Source: Clostridia bacterium
Lineage (GTDB): Bacteria; Bacillota; Clostridia; UMGS1810
Direction: 5' to 3'
DNA: 64,000 nt
NCBI GenBank assembly: GCA_017481205.1
Contig: JAFUPN010000003.1
Span: forward strand, 1-64,000
Shown: in pieces, positions 9,982-18,673 of the stretch
Numbering within the stretch: position 1 is the first letter of the stretch
Layout: every line of letters begins with the position of its first letter
Notes under the pieces: generated by a model
What the model was told of the DNA's origin: nothing
Database searches by the model: none
What the model saw: only the letters and a program-made list of their open reading frames with translations
Translations under genes and position numbers: made by a program

Positions 9982-10044
9982 ATATCCACATTTTTATCCA
10001 CATTTTTGATGATAAAACTGTGTGGAAAAAGTGAGTTATCCACA
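9982..10044. promoter_or_regulatory. Cluster of four DnaA-box-like 9-mers
   Basis: Two perfect TTATCCACA boxes lie at 9994-10002 and 10036-10044. Near-matches are ATATCCACA at 9982-9990 and, inverted, TGTGGAAAA at 10021-10029. The flanks are very AT-rich. Such density is typical of origins or DnaA-titration sites, but dnaA/dnaN are not in this window. Nothing else with clear function is visible between 9720 and 10300. Confidence 0.6.
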
Positions 10045-10309
10045 TATTTTTTTTCATAAATAACTGCATAAAATCGGTTGACATAAATTTGTAATAACAT
10101 TATTTCTTCACTGTAAAAATCACCAAAAATACTTTTTTTATAATGAATTTTTAATCCTTGAATTAAAAATTCACAATCCCTGAAAGTGCCTGTTTTCAAG
10201 GCTTTCTGGGTATCCTTAATGTTGAATTAATCCAAAAAATCGCTTAAAACCGCATTAATTGGGGTTTTTGTGAGTTTTTAATAATTTGTTAACTTTCTCA
10301 AAAAAGTAC

Positions 10310-10338
10310 TTGACAAATCAAAGCTTTTGGTATATAAT
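10310..10338 (+). promoter_or_regulatory. Sigma-A promoter of the ctsR-mcsA-mcsB-clpC operon
   Basis: TTGACA (10310-10315), exactly 17 bases, then TATAAT (10333-10338). It is a consensus-strength promoter placed directly before the CtsR operator. Confidence 0.9.
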
Positions 10339-10347
10339 CCGGTTAAA

Positions 10348-10370
10348 GGTCAAAGAAAGTCAAAGTCAAA
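10348..10370 (+). promoter_or_regulatory. CtsR operator
   Basis: The direct repeat GGTCAAA-GAA-AGTCAAA (10348-10364) matches the CtsR heptad consensus with its 3-base spacer. A further GTCAAA follows at 10365-10370. It overlaps the expected transcription start, so bound CtsR should block the promoter until heat or stress releases it. Confidence 0.92.
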
Positions 10371-10424
10371 AATTGATTTTTGATGTCGAAAGCCTTAATT
10401 TAAACTGTATTTGATTTAACACTT

Positions 10425-10563
10425 GTCATCCTGAGCGAAGCGCAGCGGAGTCGAAGGATCTTGCGCCTCGGCGCATTGATAAGATTTGGTTTATAACCAA
10501 ATTCCTTATTGGCTTCGCCAAAGATTCTTCGACTGCGGACTTACGTCCTCCGCTCGGAATGAC
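10425..10563. repeat. 139-bp hairpin element, family B copy 2, in the ctsR leader
   Basis: Nearly identical to 2107-2244 and with the same inverted ends (GTCATCCTGAGCG / CGCTCGGAATGAC). It lies between the CtsR operator and ctsR, so the operon transcript carries it in its 5' leader. Confidence 0.85.
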
Positions 10564-10657
10564 AGAGGTGTTAAATTGCGAACCAAGCAATTTTATTATT
10601 TAAAACTACGCAAGAAACCAATGGTCGGAAATTTGTAATACTAAGGAGATGATTGCA

Positions 10658-11107
10658 ATGAAGATAAGCGACAGTATTGAAAATTTTATACGTCAGATGT
10701 TTGAGGAGGAGAATTCCGTTGAACTGAAAAGAAATGAGCTGGCTCAGTATTTCAATTGTGTTCCTTCACAGATTAATTACGTTATATCCACCCGCTTTAC
10801 TACGGAAAGAGGATATATTGTAGAGAGCCGGAGGGGCGGCGGCGGTCATATCAGGATTACCAGGTTGAATATGGGACGCAACGAGCGCATTATGCATATT
10901 ATAAATTCCATGGGAAGCAGTGTCGATGTTATGACCATGGAGGCTATAGTAAATACACTTTATGTCAATAATATAATGAACGGAGACGAGGCAAAGCTTT
11001 TTATGGCGGCATGCTCAAACAATGCGCTGTCTGCTGTACCCGACGGACAGTTGAAAAACAGGATACGGGCAAGTATTTTAAAAAATATGCTTTTATTGTT
11101 TGTGTAG
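10658..11107 (+). CDS. ctsR: CtsR, transcriptional repressor of class III stress genes
   Basis: CtsR is a winged-helix repressor of clp genes that loses DNA binding on heat or after arginine phosphorylation by McsB. The 149 residues match the usual length. FNCVPSQINYVISTRFTTER is the recognition-helix region and the glycine-rich wing RRGGGGHIRI is intact. I placed the start at the second ATG (10658): AAGGAG ends at 10648, leaving a 9-base spacing, whereas the ATG at 10649 has none. Its own operator is at 10348-10370, so it is autoregulated. Its TAG stop overlaps the left end of a hairpin element, so the last few residues may have been altered by that insertion. Confidence 0.95.
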   Translation: MKISDSIENFIRQMFEEENSVELKRNELAQYFNCVPSQINYVISTRFTTERGYIVESRRGGGGHIRITRLNMGRNERIMHIINSMGSSVDVMTMEAIVNTLYVNNIMNGDEAKLFMAACSNNALSAVPDGQLKNRIRASILKNMLLLFV

Positions 11108-11376
11108 CCGAAAGATAATAATCCGAACCCGCCTTAAACAGTGCAATTCCGACATCTTTCGGTTTGTCATCTTCGCAAGGCGTCAGCCTTGCTTCATTTT
11201 CCGCACCAAAATCTGCTTGGGATTTCATCTGTTTAAGGTCAGAGAATTTTCAAGGTGAGGATTTTTGGGCTATACAAGGCAAAAACGCAGGTAATCCTTG
11301 CGTATTATCAAGTATTTTAACACAGCGAAAGCTAAAATCCGCCCTTGAAAATCGTGGTTCGGATTATTATCTTTCG
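11107..11376. repeat. Complete hairpin element family A between ctsR and mcsA
   Basis: A perfect 20-bp terminal inverted repeat: CGAAAGATAATAATCCGAAC at 11109-11128 and its complement at 11357-11376. The interior carries GACAAGGC/AAAACGCAGG- and GTATTTTAAC-like blocks shared with the element at 30476. It encodes no protein and ends only 3 bases before the mcsA ribosome binding site. Confidence 0.9.
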
Positions 11377-11394
11377 ACAAAGGAGATGTTTTAT

Positions 11395-11913
11395 ATGTTA
11401 TGTTCACATTGTAACAAGAGAGAAGCTAATTTTCACTACAAGCAGGTAAATAACGGTAGCTACACCGAGCTGCATCTGTGCAGTGACTGTGCAAGGGAAC
11501 TGGGCTATCTGGGCGCCGGCGAGCAAAGCTTCAGCCCGGGTTTGGAGGATATGCTTAATGAATTCTTAGGTCTGACAAAGCAGAGTCAGACCGCCGGCAA
11601 GGGCATAAGCTGCAGCTGCTGCGGCACAACCTTTGCAGAATTCAAAAAAACAGGTCTTGCAGGCTGCGATAAATGCTATGATGTGTTTGCACGAGATGTG
11701 GAGAGTGTGCTCTCAAGAATACAGCCCTCCACCACACATAAGGGCAAGATAGCAGGTCCCAAGGGAGAGCAGATACAGAGGCAGAATGAAATCAAGGAGC
11801 TTAAGGATAAGCTGCGCATGGCTGTTATGGAAGAGCGCTATGAGGACGCAGCAAAGCTCAGGGACAGTATAAAAAAGCTTGAGGAAAACAACGGAGGTGA
11901 GACAAATGTCTGA
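11395..11913 (+). CDS. mcsA: McsA, zinc-finger activator of the McsB arginine kinase
   Basis: McsA binds and stimulates McsB in the CtsR/ClpC stress pathway. The 172-residue protein has two CxxC pairs at the N-terminus (CSHC...CSDC), two more near residues 78-100 (CSCC...CDKC), and a C-terminal UVR motif (ERYEDAAKLRDSIKKLEE). The ATG at 11395 is chosen over upstream in-frame starts because AAAGGAG ends 9 bases before it and the zinc finger begins immediately. It overlaps mcsB by 8 bases, indicating translational coupling. Upstream in-frame sequence lies inside the hairpin element and is not expected to be coding. Confidence 0.92.
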   Translation: MLCSHCNKREANFHYKQVNNGSYTELHLCSDCARELGYLGAGEQSFSPGLEDMLNEFLGLTKQSQTAGKGISCSCCGTTFAEFKKTGLAGCDKCYDVFARDVESVLSRIQPSTTHKGKIAGPKGEQIQRQNEIKELKDKLRMAVMEERYEDAAKLRDSIKKLEENNGGETNV

Positions 11914-12919
11914 GTGGTTTAACGATACAGGTATGCAGAATGATATTGTCATAAGCACAAGAGTGCGCCTTGCGAGAAACCTTAAAGGTATCCCCTTTCC
12001 CCATAAGGCAGGAGAAGAAAATTGCAGGAAGGTTGTCGCATTGGTAGAGGAAGCCCTTTCTGCACTGAACTATAAATTTACAAAGGTGGATTTGTCTCAG
12101 CTGACGCAGACTCAGCGGCAGGCTCTGGTGGAGGAAAGATATATCAGCCTTAATATGGCAGAGTGCAAGCGACCGGGAGCTGTGTTTATAAGCGAGGATA
12201 AGACGGTCAGTATTATGGTAAACGAAGAAGACCATCTGCGTATGCAAAGCATCTTTGCCGGATATGAAAGTCAGAAAGCATATGATATTATCAGCAAGGT
12301 TGATTCTTATCTTGCCGAAAAGCTGGAATATGCGGTGCATCCCAAATACGGCTACCTTACCTCATGCCTTACAAATGCCGGCACAGGCATGAGAACCTCA
12401 TATATGCTCCATCTGCCAGCTATAGTCAATGCAGGTATCGCAGAAAATCTTTTTGCAGCGGCAGGCAAGCTCGGCATTACCGTAAGGGGAATGTACGGCG
12501 AGGGCACAAAGGCCGGCGGATACCTTTTCCAGATATCCAATCAGATAACCATGGGCAGAAGCGAAGAAGAAATCATGACAAATCTCTCTAAGGTTGCAGA
12601 AAATATAATTGCCAAGGAAAGAGAGCTCCGCACCAAGATGCATAAGCAAAAGGGTGTGGTTATGGAGGATCAGATTATGCGCTCATTGGGAGTGCTCAGG
12701 AGTGCAAGGCTTATGCAGAGCAAGGAGCTGCTTACCTTGCTGTCAAATATACGACTCGGCATATCTCTCGGGCTCATAACAGAGCTTGATTCAAAAACTC
12801 TCAACAGCCTGATGATTGAGACCTCCCCTGCTCATGTTACCAACGAAAACATAACAACAGCAATGGAAAGAGATATAGAAAGAGCGAGAATAATCAGAGA
12901 AAAACTTGTGAAAGGATGA
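11906..12919 (+). CDS. mcsB: McsB protein-arginine kinase
   Basis: McsB phosphorylates arginines on CtsR and on misfolded proteins, marking them for ClpCP. The 337-residue guanido-kinase fold contains STRVRLARN near residue 17, the NEEDHLR motif, SCLTNAGTGMR with the active-site cysteine region, and YGEGTKAGGYLFQISNQ near 197. The ATG at 11906 has GGAGGTG upstream. The start suggested by the longer frame (11879) has no ribosome site and lies deep in mcsA. It is slightly shorter than Bacillus McsB (about 360), with no obvious loss of core motifs. Confidence 0.95.
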   Translation: MSEWFNDTGMQNDIVISTRVRLARNLKGIPFPHKAGEENCRKVVALVEEALSALNYKFTKVDLSQLTQTQRQALVEERYISLNMAECKRPGAVFISEDKTVSIMVNEEDHLRMQSIFAGYESQKAYDIISKVDSYLAEKLEYAVHPKYGYLTSCLTNAGTGMRTSYMLHLPAIVNAGIAENLFAAAGKLGITVRGMYGEGTKAGGYLFQISNQITMGRSEEEIMTNLSKVAENIIAKERELRTKMHKQKGVVMEDQIMRSLGVLRSARLMQSKELLTLLSNIRLGISLGLITELDSKTLNSLMIETSPAHVTNENITTAMERDIERARIIREKLVKG

Positions 12920-12924
12920 TATAT

Positions 12925-15348
12925 ATGAACAGCAGATTTGACGATCTTTCAAAAGCGGTAATCAGACTTGCCGGAGAAACCGCCCGTGAAATGGGCTATA
13001 ACTATGTAGGCAGCGAGCATATACTGGCGGCAATCCTCAGGGACGGAAGCTCGGATGCTGCAGCTGCTCTGGAAAATCAGGGTATTACTTACGAAAATGT
13101 TACCGAAAAAATCCTTGAATACACAACTCCCGACGATAATGTGGCTGAAAATGACAACCTCCCCTTCACGCCGCGCTGCAGAACCATTTTGGAGCTGAGC
13201 TACACCGAAGCAAGACGAAACGGCTCACAGCTTATTGCGCCGGAGCATATGTTCCTGGCAATACTGCGAGAGGGCAGAAGTGTTGCTGCAAAAATTCTCG
13301 GCGACCTGAGCTTTCAGACAAACACTTTTCTCAATGATATTAACAACGGCGGCATGGAGCAGCAGCCTTCTCGTGAGCAGGGTCATGAGCGCTCTGCAGG
13401 CGGCGGCAAAAGCCTGACCCAGTTTGGCACAGACCTGACCAAAATGGCTAAGGATGGCAAGTTTGACCCCATAGTAGGCAGAGACAAGGAGATAGACAGA
13501 GTAATACAGATTCTCTCCCGCCGTACAAAAAACAACCCCTGCCTCATAGGTGAGCCGGGTGTAGGCAAAACCGCGGTGGCAGAAGGTCTGGCACAGAAAA
13601 TTGCATCGGGACATATACCTGAAATCCTTAAGAATAAGAAAATATTTTCCCTTGACCTGCCCTCTATGGTAGCAGGTACAAAATACAGAGGGGAATTTGA
13701 GGAAAGACTCAAAAAAGCACTGGACGAGGTAAAGAAGGATGGCAACACTATTCTCTTTATTGACGAGGTGCACACCCTTATCGGAGCAGGAGGCGCTGAG
13801 GGAGCCATGGATGCGGCAAATATTTTAAAACCGCTCCTTGCAAGAGGTGAGCTGCAGCTTATCGGTGCGACAACTCTTGATGAATACCGCAAGCATATAG
13901 AAAAGGACGCGGCGCTTGAAAGAAGATTTCAGCCGATAATTGTAGGCGAGCCTACAGTTGAAGAAACCGTACAGATATTGGGCGGTATCCGCTCTAAATA
14001 TGAGGAACACCACAAGGTAACCATTACCGACGCTGCGCTTGAGGCAGCCGCAAAGCTGTCTGCAAGGTATATTACCGACAGATTTTTGCCGGACAAGGCA
14101 ATTGACCTTATTGATGAGGCTTCGTCAAAAATCCGTTTGAAGGCGTTCACCGCTCCTCCCGAAATAAAGGCTTTGGAAAGTGAGCTTGAAAAAATCTCTG
14201 CACAGAAGCGCGAAGCAATCGAGCATCAGGATTATGAAAAAGCGGCGGAGCTTCGTGACAGCGAAAGCAAGATTAATGCAGAGCTCAAGGAAGTCAAGGA
14301 CAAATGGACTTCAACCAACGCTCCATCTGAGCTTATCATAGGCGAGGAGGAAATATGCGATGTTATTGCTGACTGGACCGGAATACCGGTAAAAAAACTT
14401 GCCGAGGAAGAACAGGAAAGGCTCAAAAATATGGAGAATATTCTCCATGAGCGGGTTGTTGGTCAGGACGAGGCAGTAACTGCAGTTGCCAAGGCAATCC
14501 GCCGCGGCAGAGTGGGACTCAAGGACCCCAAGAGACCTACAGGCTCCTTTATATTCTTAGGACCTACAGGTGTGGGTAAAACAGAGCTGTGCAAGGCTCT
14601 TGCAGAAGCTGTGTTCGGTGACGAAAATTCCGTTATCCGTATAGACATGAGCGAATATATGGAGAAGCACACAGTGTCCCGCCTGGTGGGCTCACCTCCG
14701 GGATATGTAGGCTACGACGAAGGCGGACAGCTTACGGAAAAGGTTCGCAGAAAGCCCTATTCCGTGGTACTATTTGACGAAATAGAAAAGGCTCATCCCG
14801 ATGTGTTCAACATCCTGCTGCAGATACTGGAGGACGGTATCCTCACCGACTCTCAGGGTAGAAAGGTTGATTTCAAAAATACTGTCATCATTATGACAAG
14901 CAATGTGGGTGCAAGGCTTATCACTCAGAAATCAAAATCCCTTGGCTTCGGCGGCGACGACAGCGGTGATGCGGATTATGCAAAAATCAAGGAAAATGTT
15001 ATGGGCGAGCTGAAAAATGTATTCCGCCCGGAGCTTATCAACAGAATTGACGAAATCATAGTATTCCGTAAGCTCACTAAGGAAAATATCGAAAAAATTG
15101 CCGGAATCATGCTTGGTAGCCTGATTGACCGCATGAAAGCCCTGGGCTATGAAACAGAGTTTACCCCTGCTGCAATTGAGCATCTGGCAAAGGCAGGCTT
15201 TGACGATGTGTACGGAGCTCGCCCCCTGCGCCGTACCATACAGTCACAGGTTGAGGATATGCTGGCGGACAAGCTTCTCAGCGGAGATATAAAGCCGGGA
15301 GCAAACCTTACAATTGATGTGCAGGATGATAAGCTGATTGTGTTGTAA
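12925..15348 (+). CDS. clpC: ClpC AAA+ unfoldase
   Basis: ClpC unfolds substrates for the ClpP protease. The 807 residues contain a double Clp N-domain (to about 145), a first AAA+ module with GEPGVGKT near 210, a middle coiled-coil domain with a UVR motif (EHQDYEKAAELRD) near 430, and a second AAA+ module with GPTGVGKT near 546. The start at 12925 follows AAAGGA by 8 bases; the ATG at 12916 overlaps that site. It is the last gene of the CtsR operon, 5 bases after mcsB, and is followed by a strong terminator. Confidence 0.97.
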   Translation: MNSRFDDLSKAVIRLAGETAREMGYNYVGSEHILAAILRDGSSDAAAALENQGITYENVTEKILEYTTPDDNVAENDNLPFTPRCRTILELSYTEARRNGSQLIAPEHMFLAILREGRSVAAKILGDLSFQTNTFLNDINNGGMEQQPSREQGHERSAGGGKSLTQFGTDLTKMAKDGKFDPIVGRDKEIDRVIQILSRRTKNNPCLIGEPGVGKTAVAEGLAQKIASGHIPEILKNKKIFSLDLPSMVAGTKYRGEFEERLKKALDEVKKDGNTILFIDEVHTLIGAGGAEGAMDAANILKPLLARGELQLIGATTLDEYRKHIEKDAALERRFQPIIVGEPTVEETVQILGGIRSKYEEHHKVTITDAALEAAAKLSARYITDRFLPDKAIDLIDEASSKIRLKAFTAPPEIKALESELEKISAQKREAIEHQDYEKAAELRDSESKINAELKEVKDKWTSTNAPSELIIGEEEICDVIADWTGIPVKKLAEEEQERLKNMENILHERVVGQDEAVTAVAKAIRRGRVGLKDPKRPTGSFIFLGPTGVGKTELCKALAEAVFGDENSVIRIDMSEYMEKHTVSRLVGSPPGYVGYDEGGQLTEKVRRKPYSVVLFDEIEKAHPDVFNILLQILEDGILTDSQGRKVDFKNTVIIMTSNVGARLITQKSKSLGFGGDDSGDADYAKIKENVMGELKNVFRPELINRIDEIIVFRKLTKENIEKIAGIMLGSLIDRMKALGYETEFTPAAIEHLAKAGFDDVYGARPLRRTIQSQVEDMLADKLLSGDIKPGANLTIDVQDDKLIVL

Positions 15349-15433
15349 TTAGGGGGCGGATATTATTCGCCCGGGTGACTGATGACAAAAATGTGCTAAT
15401 GATATTTTGATTGTTAATACCCAAAGTAAACTC

Positions 15434-15472
15434 AAACCACCGTAGGACGATGAATTCCTGCGGTGGTTTTTT
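15434..15472 (+). terminator. Terminator of the clpC operon
   Basis: AAACCACCGTAGGA pairs with TCCTGCGGTGGTTT (one G-T) and runs into T's. Confidence 0.9.
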
Positions 15473-15603
15473 GAATTAGCGATTACATTTGTGTGAGCAG
15501 ATCAGAGCGCAATTTGGCTGATGTATCTATCCGTTTTTTGACAAAAACTTCTTAAAAATAATATTGATATATGCTATACTATAATCACCACACTTATTAA
15601 ACA

Positions 15604-15640
15604 CACAAAAAGCCCACATCATTAGGCGGGCTTTTTGTGC
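15604..15640. terminator. Bidirectional terminator between clpC and the ThuA-like gene
   Basis: CACAAAAAGCCC pairs with GGGCTTTTTGTG. A/T runs on both sides allow it to work for the minus-strand gene ending at 15665. The remaining sequence 15473-15603 holds a stray TTGACA and a TATAAT that are not correctly spaced. Confidence 0.8.
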
Positions 15641-15664
15641 TTAATATTGTACAAGAATTTTGAT

Positions 15665-16393
15665 TTAAAAAGGAAGCTTTTCAAAATGAGGGCATATCAG
15701 CTTTTCTGCTCTGTATGTAGGAGCTGCCCAGCGTACTCCGTTTTTGATAATACGCTGTATTTCGGGATTGTGATAAGTGGGATATGTTTCGTGACCCGGC
15801 TGGAAATAGAAGATTTTTCCGTTAACTCTCTGCCAGGTGCAGGCGCTTCTGAACACCTCATGGCTGCCGTATGTACCTATCATCAGTACATCGTCGGGAG
15901 TGGGAATTTCAAAACGCTCGCCGTACATTTCTTCCTCTGGAAGGTCGATATAATCGCCGATCCCCGCCATTATGGGGTGTGCAGGATTTATATTCCACAG
16001 TCTCTCCTTTTCGTCGTCTCTCCACAGAAGGTTGCAGGTTGTACCCATAAGCTTCTTAAAAGGCTTGGAGTGGTGACCGGAGTGCAGGAAAATTGCACCC
16101 ATACCGCACAAAATCTGATTTACAACTCTGTCGGCAACCTCGTCGGGAACATCGTTGTGATGGCAGTGACCCCACCATATGATAACATCGGTATCTTTGA
16201 GAACTTCCTCTGTGAGACCGCATTCCGGCACAAAGCTTCCGTCTTCGTTGAAGAGTGTGGTTGTGCGTACTTCTATATCATCATCTGCAAGAAATGATGC
16301 AAGCTGTCCATGTATGCCCTTGGGATATATGGCTTTAACATCTTCTTTTAATCTTTCGTGTGCATATTCGTTAAAAATAGTTACCTTAATCAT
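15665..16393 (-). CDS. ThuA-like (trehalose-utilisation family) protein
   Basis: The 242 residues have the class I glutamine-amidotransferase-like fold of the ThuA family. VIIWWGHCHHNDV and the GAIFLHSGHHSKPFK segment are the family's best-conserved parts. YFQPGHETYPTYH near the end is also characteristic. The start has GGAGG upstream. It is the second gene of a minus-strand pair, 20 bases after the Gfo/Idh/MocA dehydrogenase. Members often accompany such dehydrogenases in pathways for oxidised or modified sugars, but the reaction is not firmly known. No signal peptide, so cytoplasmic. Confidence 0.85.
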   Translation of the reverse strand: MIKVTIFNEYAHERLKEDVKAIYPKGIHGQLASFLADDDIEVRTTTLFNEDGSFVPECGLTEEVLKDTDVIIWWGHCHHNDVPDEVADRVVNQILCGMGAIFLHSGHHSKPFKKLMGTTCNLLWRDDEKERLWNINPAHPIMAGIGDYIDLPEEEMYGERFEIPTPDDVLMIGTYGSHEVFRSACTWQRVNGKIFYFQPGHETYPTYHNPEIQRIIKNGVRWAAPTYRAEKLICPHFEKLPF

Positions 16394-16413
16394 AATTAAT
16401 TACCTCCGTTATA

Positions 16414-17493
16414 TTAAAGCTGAATTTCTCTGCCTTCTTCAGAGGATTTGTACATCGCTCTGAGAATTTTTATCATATCAACACCCTGCTGAGGAACAAA
16501 CATAGGTTCTGCTCCGTTTAATACAACATCTGCAAAGTGGCGCAGGTTTGCCTCATGAATCGGCACTCCTCTGCCGTCATCAAGCTGAGGAACGTGGTCA
16601 ATAAGTGTTCCGTTTTCTTCAGTAAAGATTTTAAGCTGGTTATCCTCGGTGCTAATAAATTTTGAACCGGCCTTTGAACCGCGCAGCTCAACAAAAAGAT
16701 GTTCCTTTTCTATATTTGATGCCCAGGAGAACTCAATCTGCATACATGCGCCGTTATCAAAACGGATAAAGCCCATTGCAAGATCCTCAACATCAAAGGT
16801 GCCGTTGGCGTCTCTGTCACCAAAGCGTGCTTCTTTGGAATCTGCCACATCCTCGGAATTTGCAAATTTATTGTAGGTACAGCCGCTTACTGCCACGGGA
16901 CGGGGATTTCCCATAAGCCATATTGCCAGGTCAATCATGTGCACACCCAGGTCAATCAGGGGACCTCCGCCGGACTGTGCTTTGGTGGTAAACCATCCGC
17001 CTCTGCCTGGGATGCCTCTTCTTCTCACCCAACCACAGCGTGCTGCATATATATCTCCCATTTTGCCATCGGAAATATATTTTTTCAGATACTGAGAAGT
17101 GAGCCTGTAGCGGTTGTTTCTCATAACCATGAGTGTTTTGCCGCTTTTTTCTGCTGCAGCCTTCATTCTTTCTGCTTCCTCAACGCTTACCGCATCGGGC
17201 TTTTCGCAAAATACGTTAAGTCCTTTTTCAAGTGCCTCGCAGGCAATTATGGAGTGCAGATAGTTTGGTGTACAGATGTCGATTGCATCAAGTCCTTCAA
17301 TATTAAGAACATCCTTGTAATCTGTATAAACCTGCGTTACTCCGTACTGTGCGGCAATCTCCTTTGCTCTTTCCTCACGGATATCGCAAAATGCCACCAG
17401 TTCAACATTATCCATTTTTGCATAACCGGGCAGATGTGCCTTCTGGGCAATGCCGCCGAGACCGATTATGGCAAGCTTAAGCTTTTTGCTCAT
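16414..17493 (-). CDS. Gfo/Idh/MocA family sugar dehydrogenase
   Basis: A 359-residue NAD(P)-dependent oxidoreductase. The Rossmann motif GLGGIAQKAHLPGY lies at the N-terminus, the EKP motif (GLNVFCEKPDA) near residue 95, and the C-terminal domain has GGGPLIDLGVHMIDLAIWL with the conserved catalytic-type His. The ATG at 17493 follows GAGGTG by a normal distance, so it is preferred to the GTG nine bases earlier. It heads the operon with the ThuA-like gene and is divergent from an AraC regulator, its probable controller. The sugar substrate cannot be assigned. Confidence 0.9.
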   Translation of the reverse strand: MSKKLKLAIIGLGGIAQKAHLPGYAKMDNVELVAFCDIREERAKEIAAQYGVTQVYTDYKDVLNIEGLDAIDICTPNYLHSIIACEALEKGLNVFCEKPDAVSVEEAERMKAAAEKSGKTLMVMRNNRYRLTSQYLKKYISDGKMGDIYAARCGWVRRRGIPGRGGWFTTKAQSGGGPLIDLGVHMIDLAIWLMGNPRPVAVSGCTYNKFANSEDVADSKEARFGDRDANGTFDVEDLAMGFIRFDNGACMQIEFSWASNIEKEHLFVELRGSKAGSKFISTEDNQLKIFTEENGTLIDHVPQLDDGRGVPIHEANLRHFADVVLNGAEPMFVPQQGVDMIKILRAMYKSSEEGREIQL

Positions 17494-17529
17494 ATGATTC
17501 ACCTCATAAAAATAAATTTTGTTATTTTT

Positions 17530-17562
17530 ACTATACCACCCGGTGAGATTTTATGATATAAT
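17530..17562. promoter_or_regulatory. Divergent extended -10 promoters
   Basis: On the plus strand TG-A-TATAAT (17554-17562) faces the AraC gene. On the minus strand TG-G-TATAGT (-10 at 17535-17530) faces the dehydrogenase. Neither has a good -35, which suits activator dependence. Confidence 0.45.
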
Positions 17563-17606
17563 TAATCTGACTAAAAATATCGAAATTCTGACATGTAGGT
17601 GATACT

Positions 17607-18497
17607 ATGGCACACAATGAAGGTATAGCTACCAAAAACGGCGAAAATTTAAATATCCAATGTTTGCTTATGAAGCTGAAAAATAATTATGATGACATGG
17701 AAAAAACATATCATTATCATCAGTATATGGAGCTGATATATGTGCTCAGCGGCAGCATCACGGCATATATCGACGATAAGAGCTATGTGATAAACAGAGA
17801 CAGTCTCTTTATGGTTTATCCTAATGAGCCCCACACCTATAGCTCTGATACCGATAATCAGTACATTGTAATAAAATTTTTTCCGGACATTCTGCATTCA
17901 CGTGAGCAGAGCATAAACGAATTTGAATACATATTTAATCTTAGTGCACACAACAACCGTCACACAAGGGTAATACAGGGTACCGAAGAAATAAAAAGCC
18001 TTCTTGAAGATTCATTTAACAAATTTACGGGAAATGAATATACCTCGGAGTTGTATGTGCGTTCAAACATTATTCGTGTATGTGCGCAAATTCTGGATTT
18101 CTGGAAAAGCAACGGAGAAATAATACCTATAAAAGACACTGTCACTGTTGAAAATATCGGAATTATAAAAAAACTGACTGAGCAGATAAGGGAGGAGGGT
18201 GCATTAAAAACTCACGAGGCTGCAAAGATATGCGGTATGAGCGACGGTCATTTTTCGAGAATTTTCAAATCGGTTATGGGTACTACCTTTACCCAGTATG
18301 TTAAATCGGTGAAAATCGACCGTGCCGAGAGGCTTCTCAAATGCACAGATATGCCTGTTACCGAAATCGCACAGTCTCTTGATTATGCTACTGCCAGTCA
18401 CTTTATAGAGGATTTCCGCAGAGAAAAAGGTGTGTCTCCCAAGCAGTACAGAAAGTATTCTCTTGAAAAAATAGAAAGGCAAAAAATTATGTGTTAA
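17607..18497 (+). CDS. AraC-family transcriptional regulator
   Basis: 296 residues. The N-terminal half is a cupin-type sensor (HYHQYMELIYVLSG, FMVYPNEPHTY). The C-terminal 100 residues contain two helix-turn-helix units (AAKICGMSDGHFSRIFKSVM and ITEIAQSLDYATASHFIEDF-like spacing), ending in the PKQYRKY signature. It is divergent from the dehydrogenase/ThuA pair, which it most likely regulates in response to a sugar. A GGTGA ribosome site precedes the ATG. Confidence 0.9.
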   Translation: MAHNEGIATKNGENLNIQCLLMKLKNNYDDMEKTYHYHQYMELIYVLSGSITAYIDDKSYVINRDSLFMVYPNEPHTYSSDTDNQYIVIKFFPDILHSREQSINEFEYIFNLSAHNNRHTRVIQGTEEIKSLLEDSFNKFTGNEYTSELYVRSNIIRVCAQILDFWKSNGEIIPIKDTVTVENIGIIKKLTEQIREEGALKTHEAAKICGMSDGHFSRIFKSVMGTTFTQYVKSVKIDRAERLLKCTDMPVTEIAQSLDYATASHFIEDFRREKGVSPKQYRKYSLEKIERQKIMC

Positions 18498-18560
18498 AAT
18501 TACATGCAAAGTCCGTGATTATAACCAAAAAAAATAGTTGTGAATTTACAATATTTTCAG

Positions 18561-18589
18561 TTGACTTGACAAGGAAAAAATGATATTAT
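18561..18589 (+). promoter_or_regulatory. Promoter of the five-cohesin scaffoldin-like gene
   Basis: TTGACT (18561-18566), a 17-base spacer, then TATTAT (18584-18589). Confidence 0.6.
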
Positions 18590-18673
18590 ATTGGTATATA
18601 GGTGTAAAAGGCGCACTGAAAAAATTATTCGGGAAACACTTGAAAAATGTTTCTTAATGAACAGGAGGCTATT

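Noticed and set aside
9982..10044. Calling this the chromosomal origin oriC
   Set aside because: No dnaA, dnaN, rpmH or similar origin markers are in the window, so only a DnaA-box cluster can be claimed.
15538..15584. Promoter from TTGACA at 15538 and TATAAT at 15579
   Set aside because: The hexamers are 35 bases apart, and only a terminator follows.
15635..16297. 220-codon plus-strand frame over the ThuA-like gene
   Set aside because: Antisense shadow: it starts within the terminator region and has no family resemblance.
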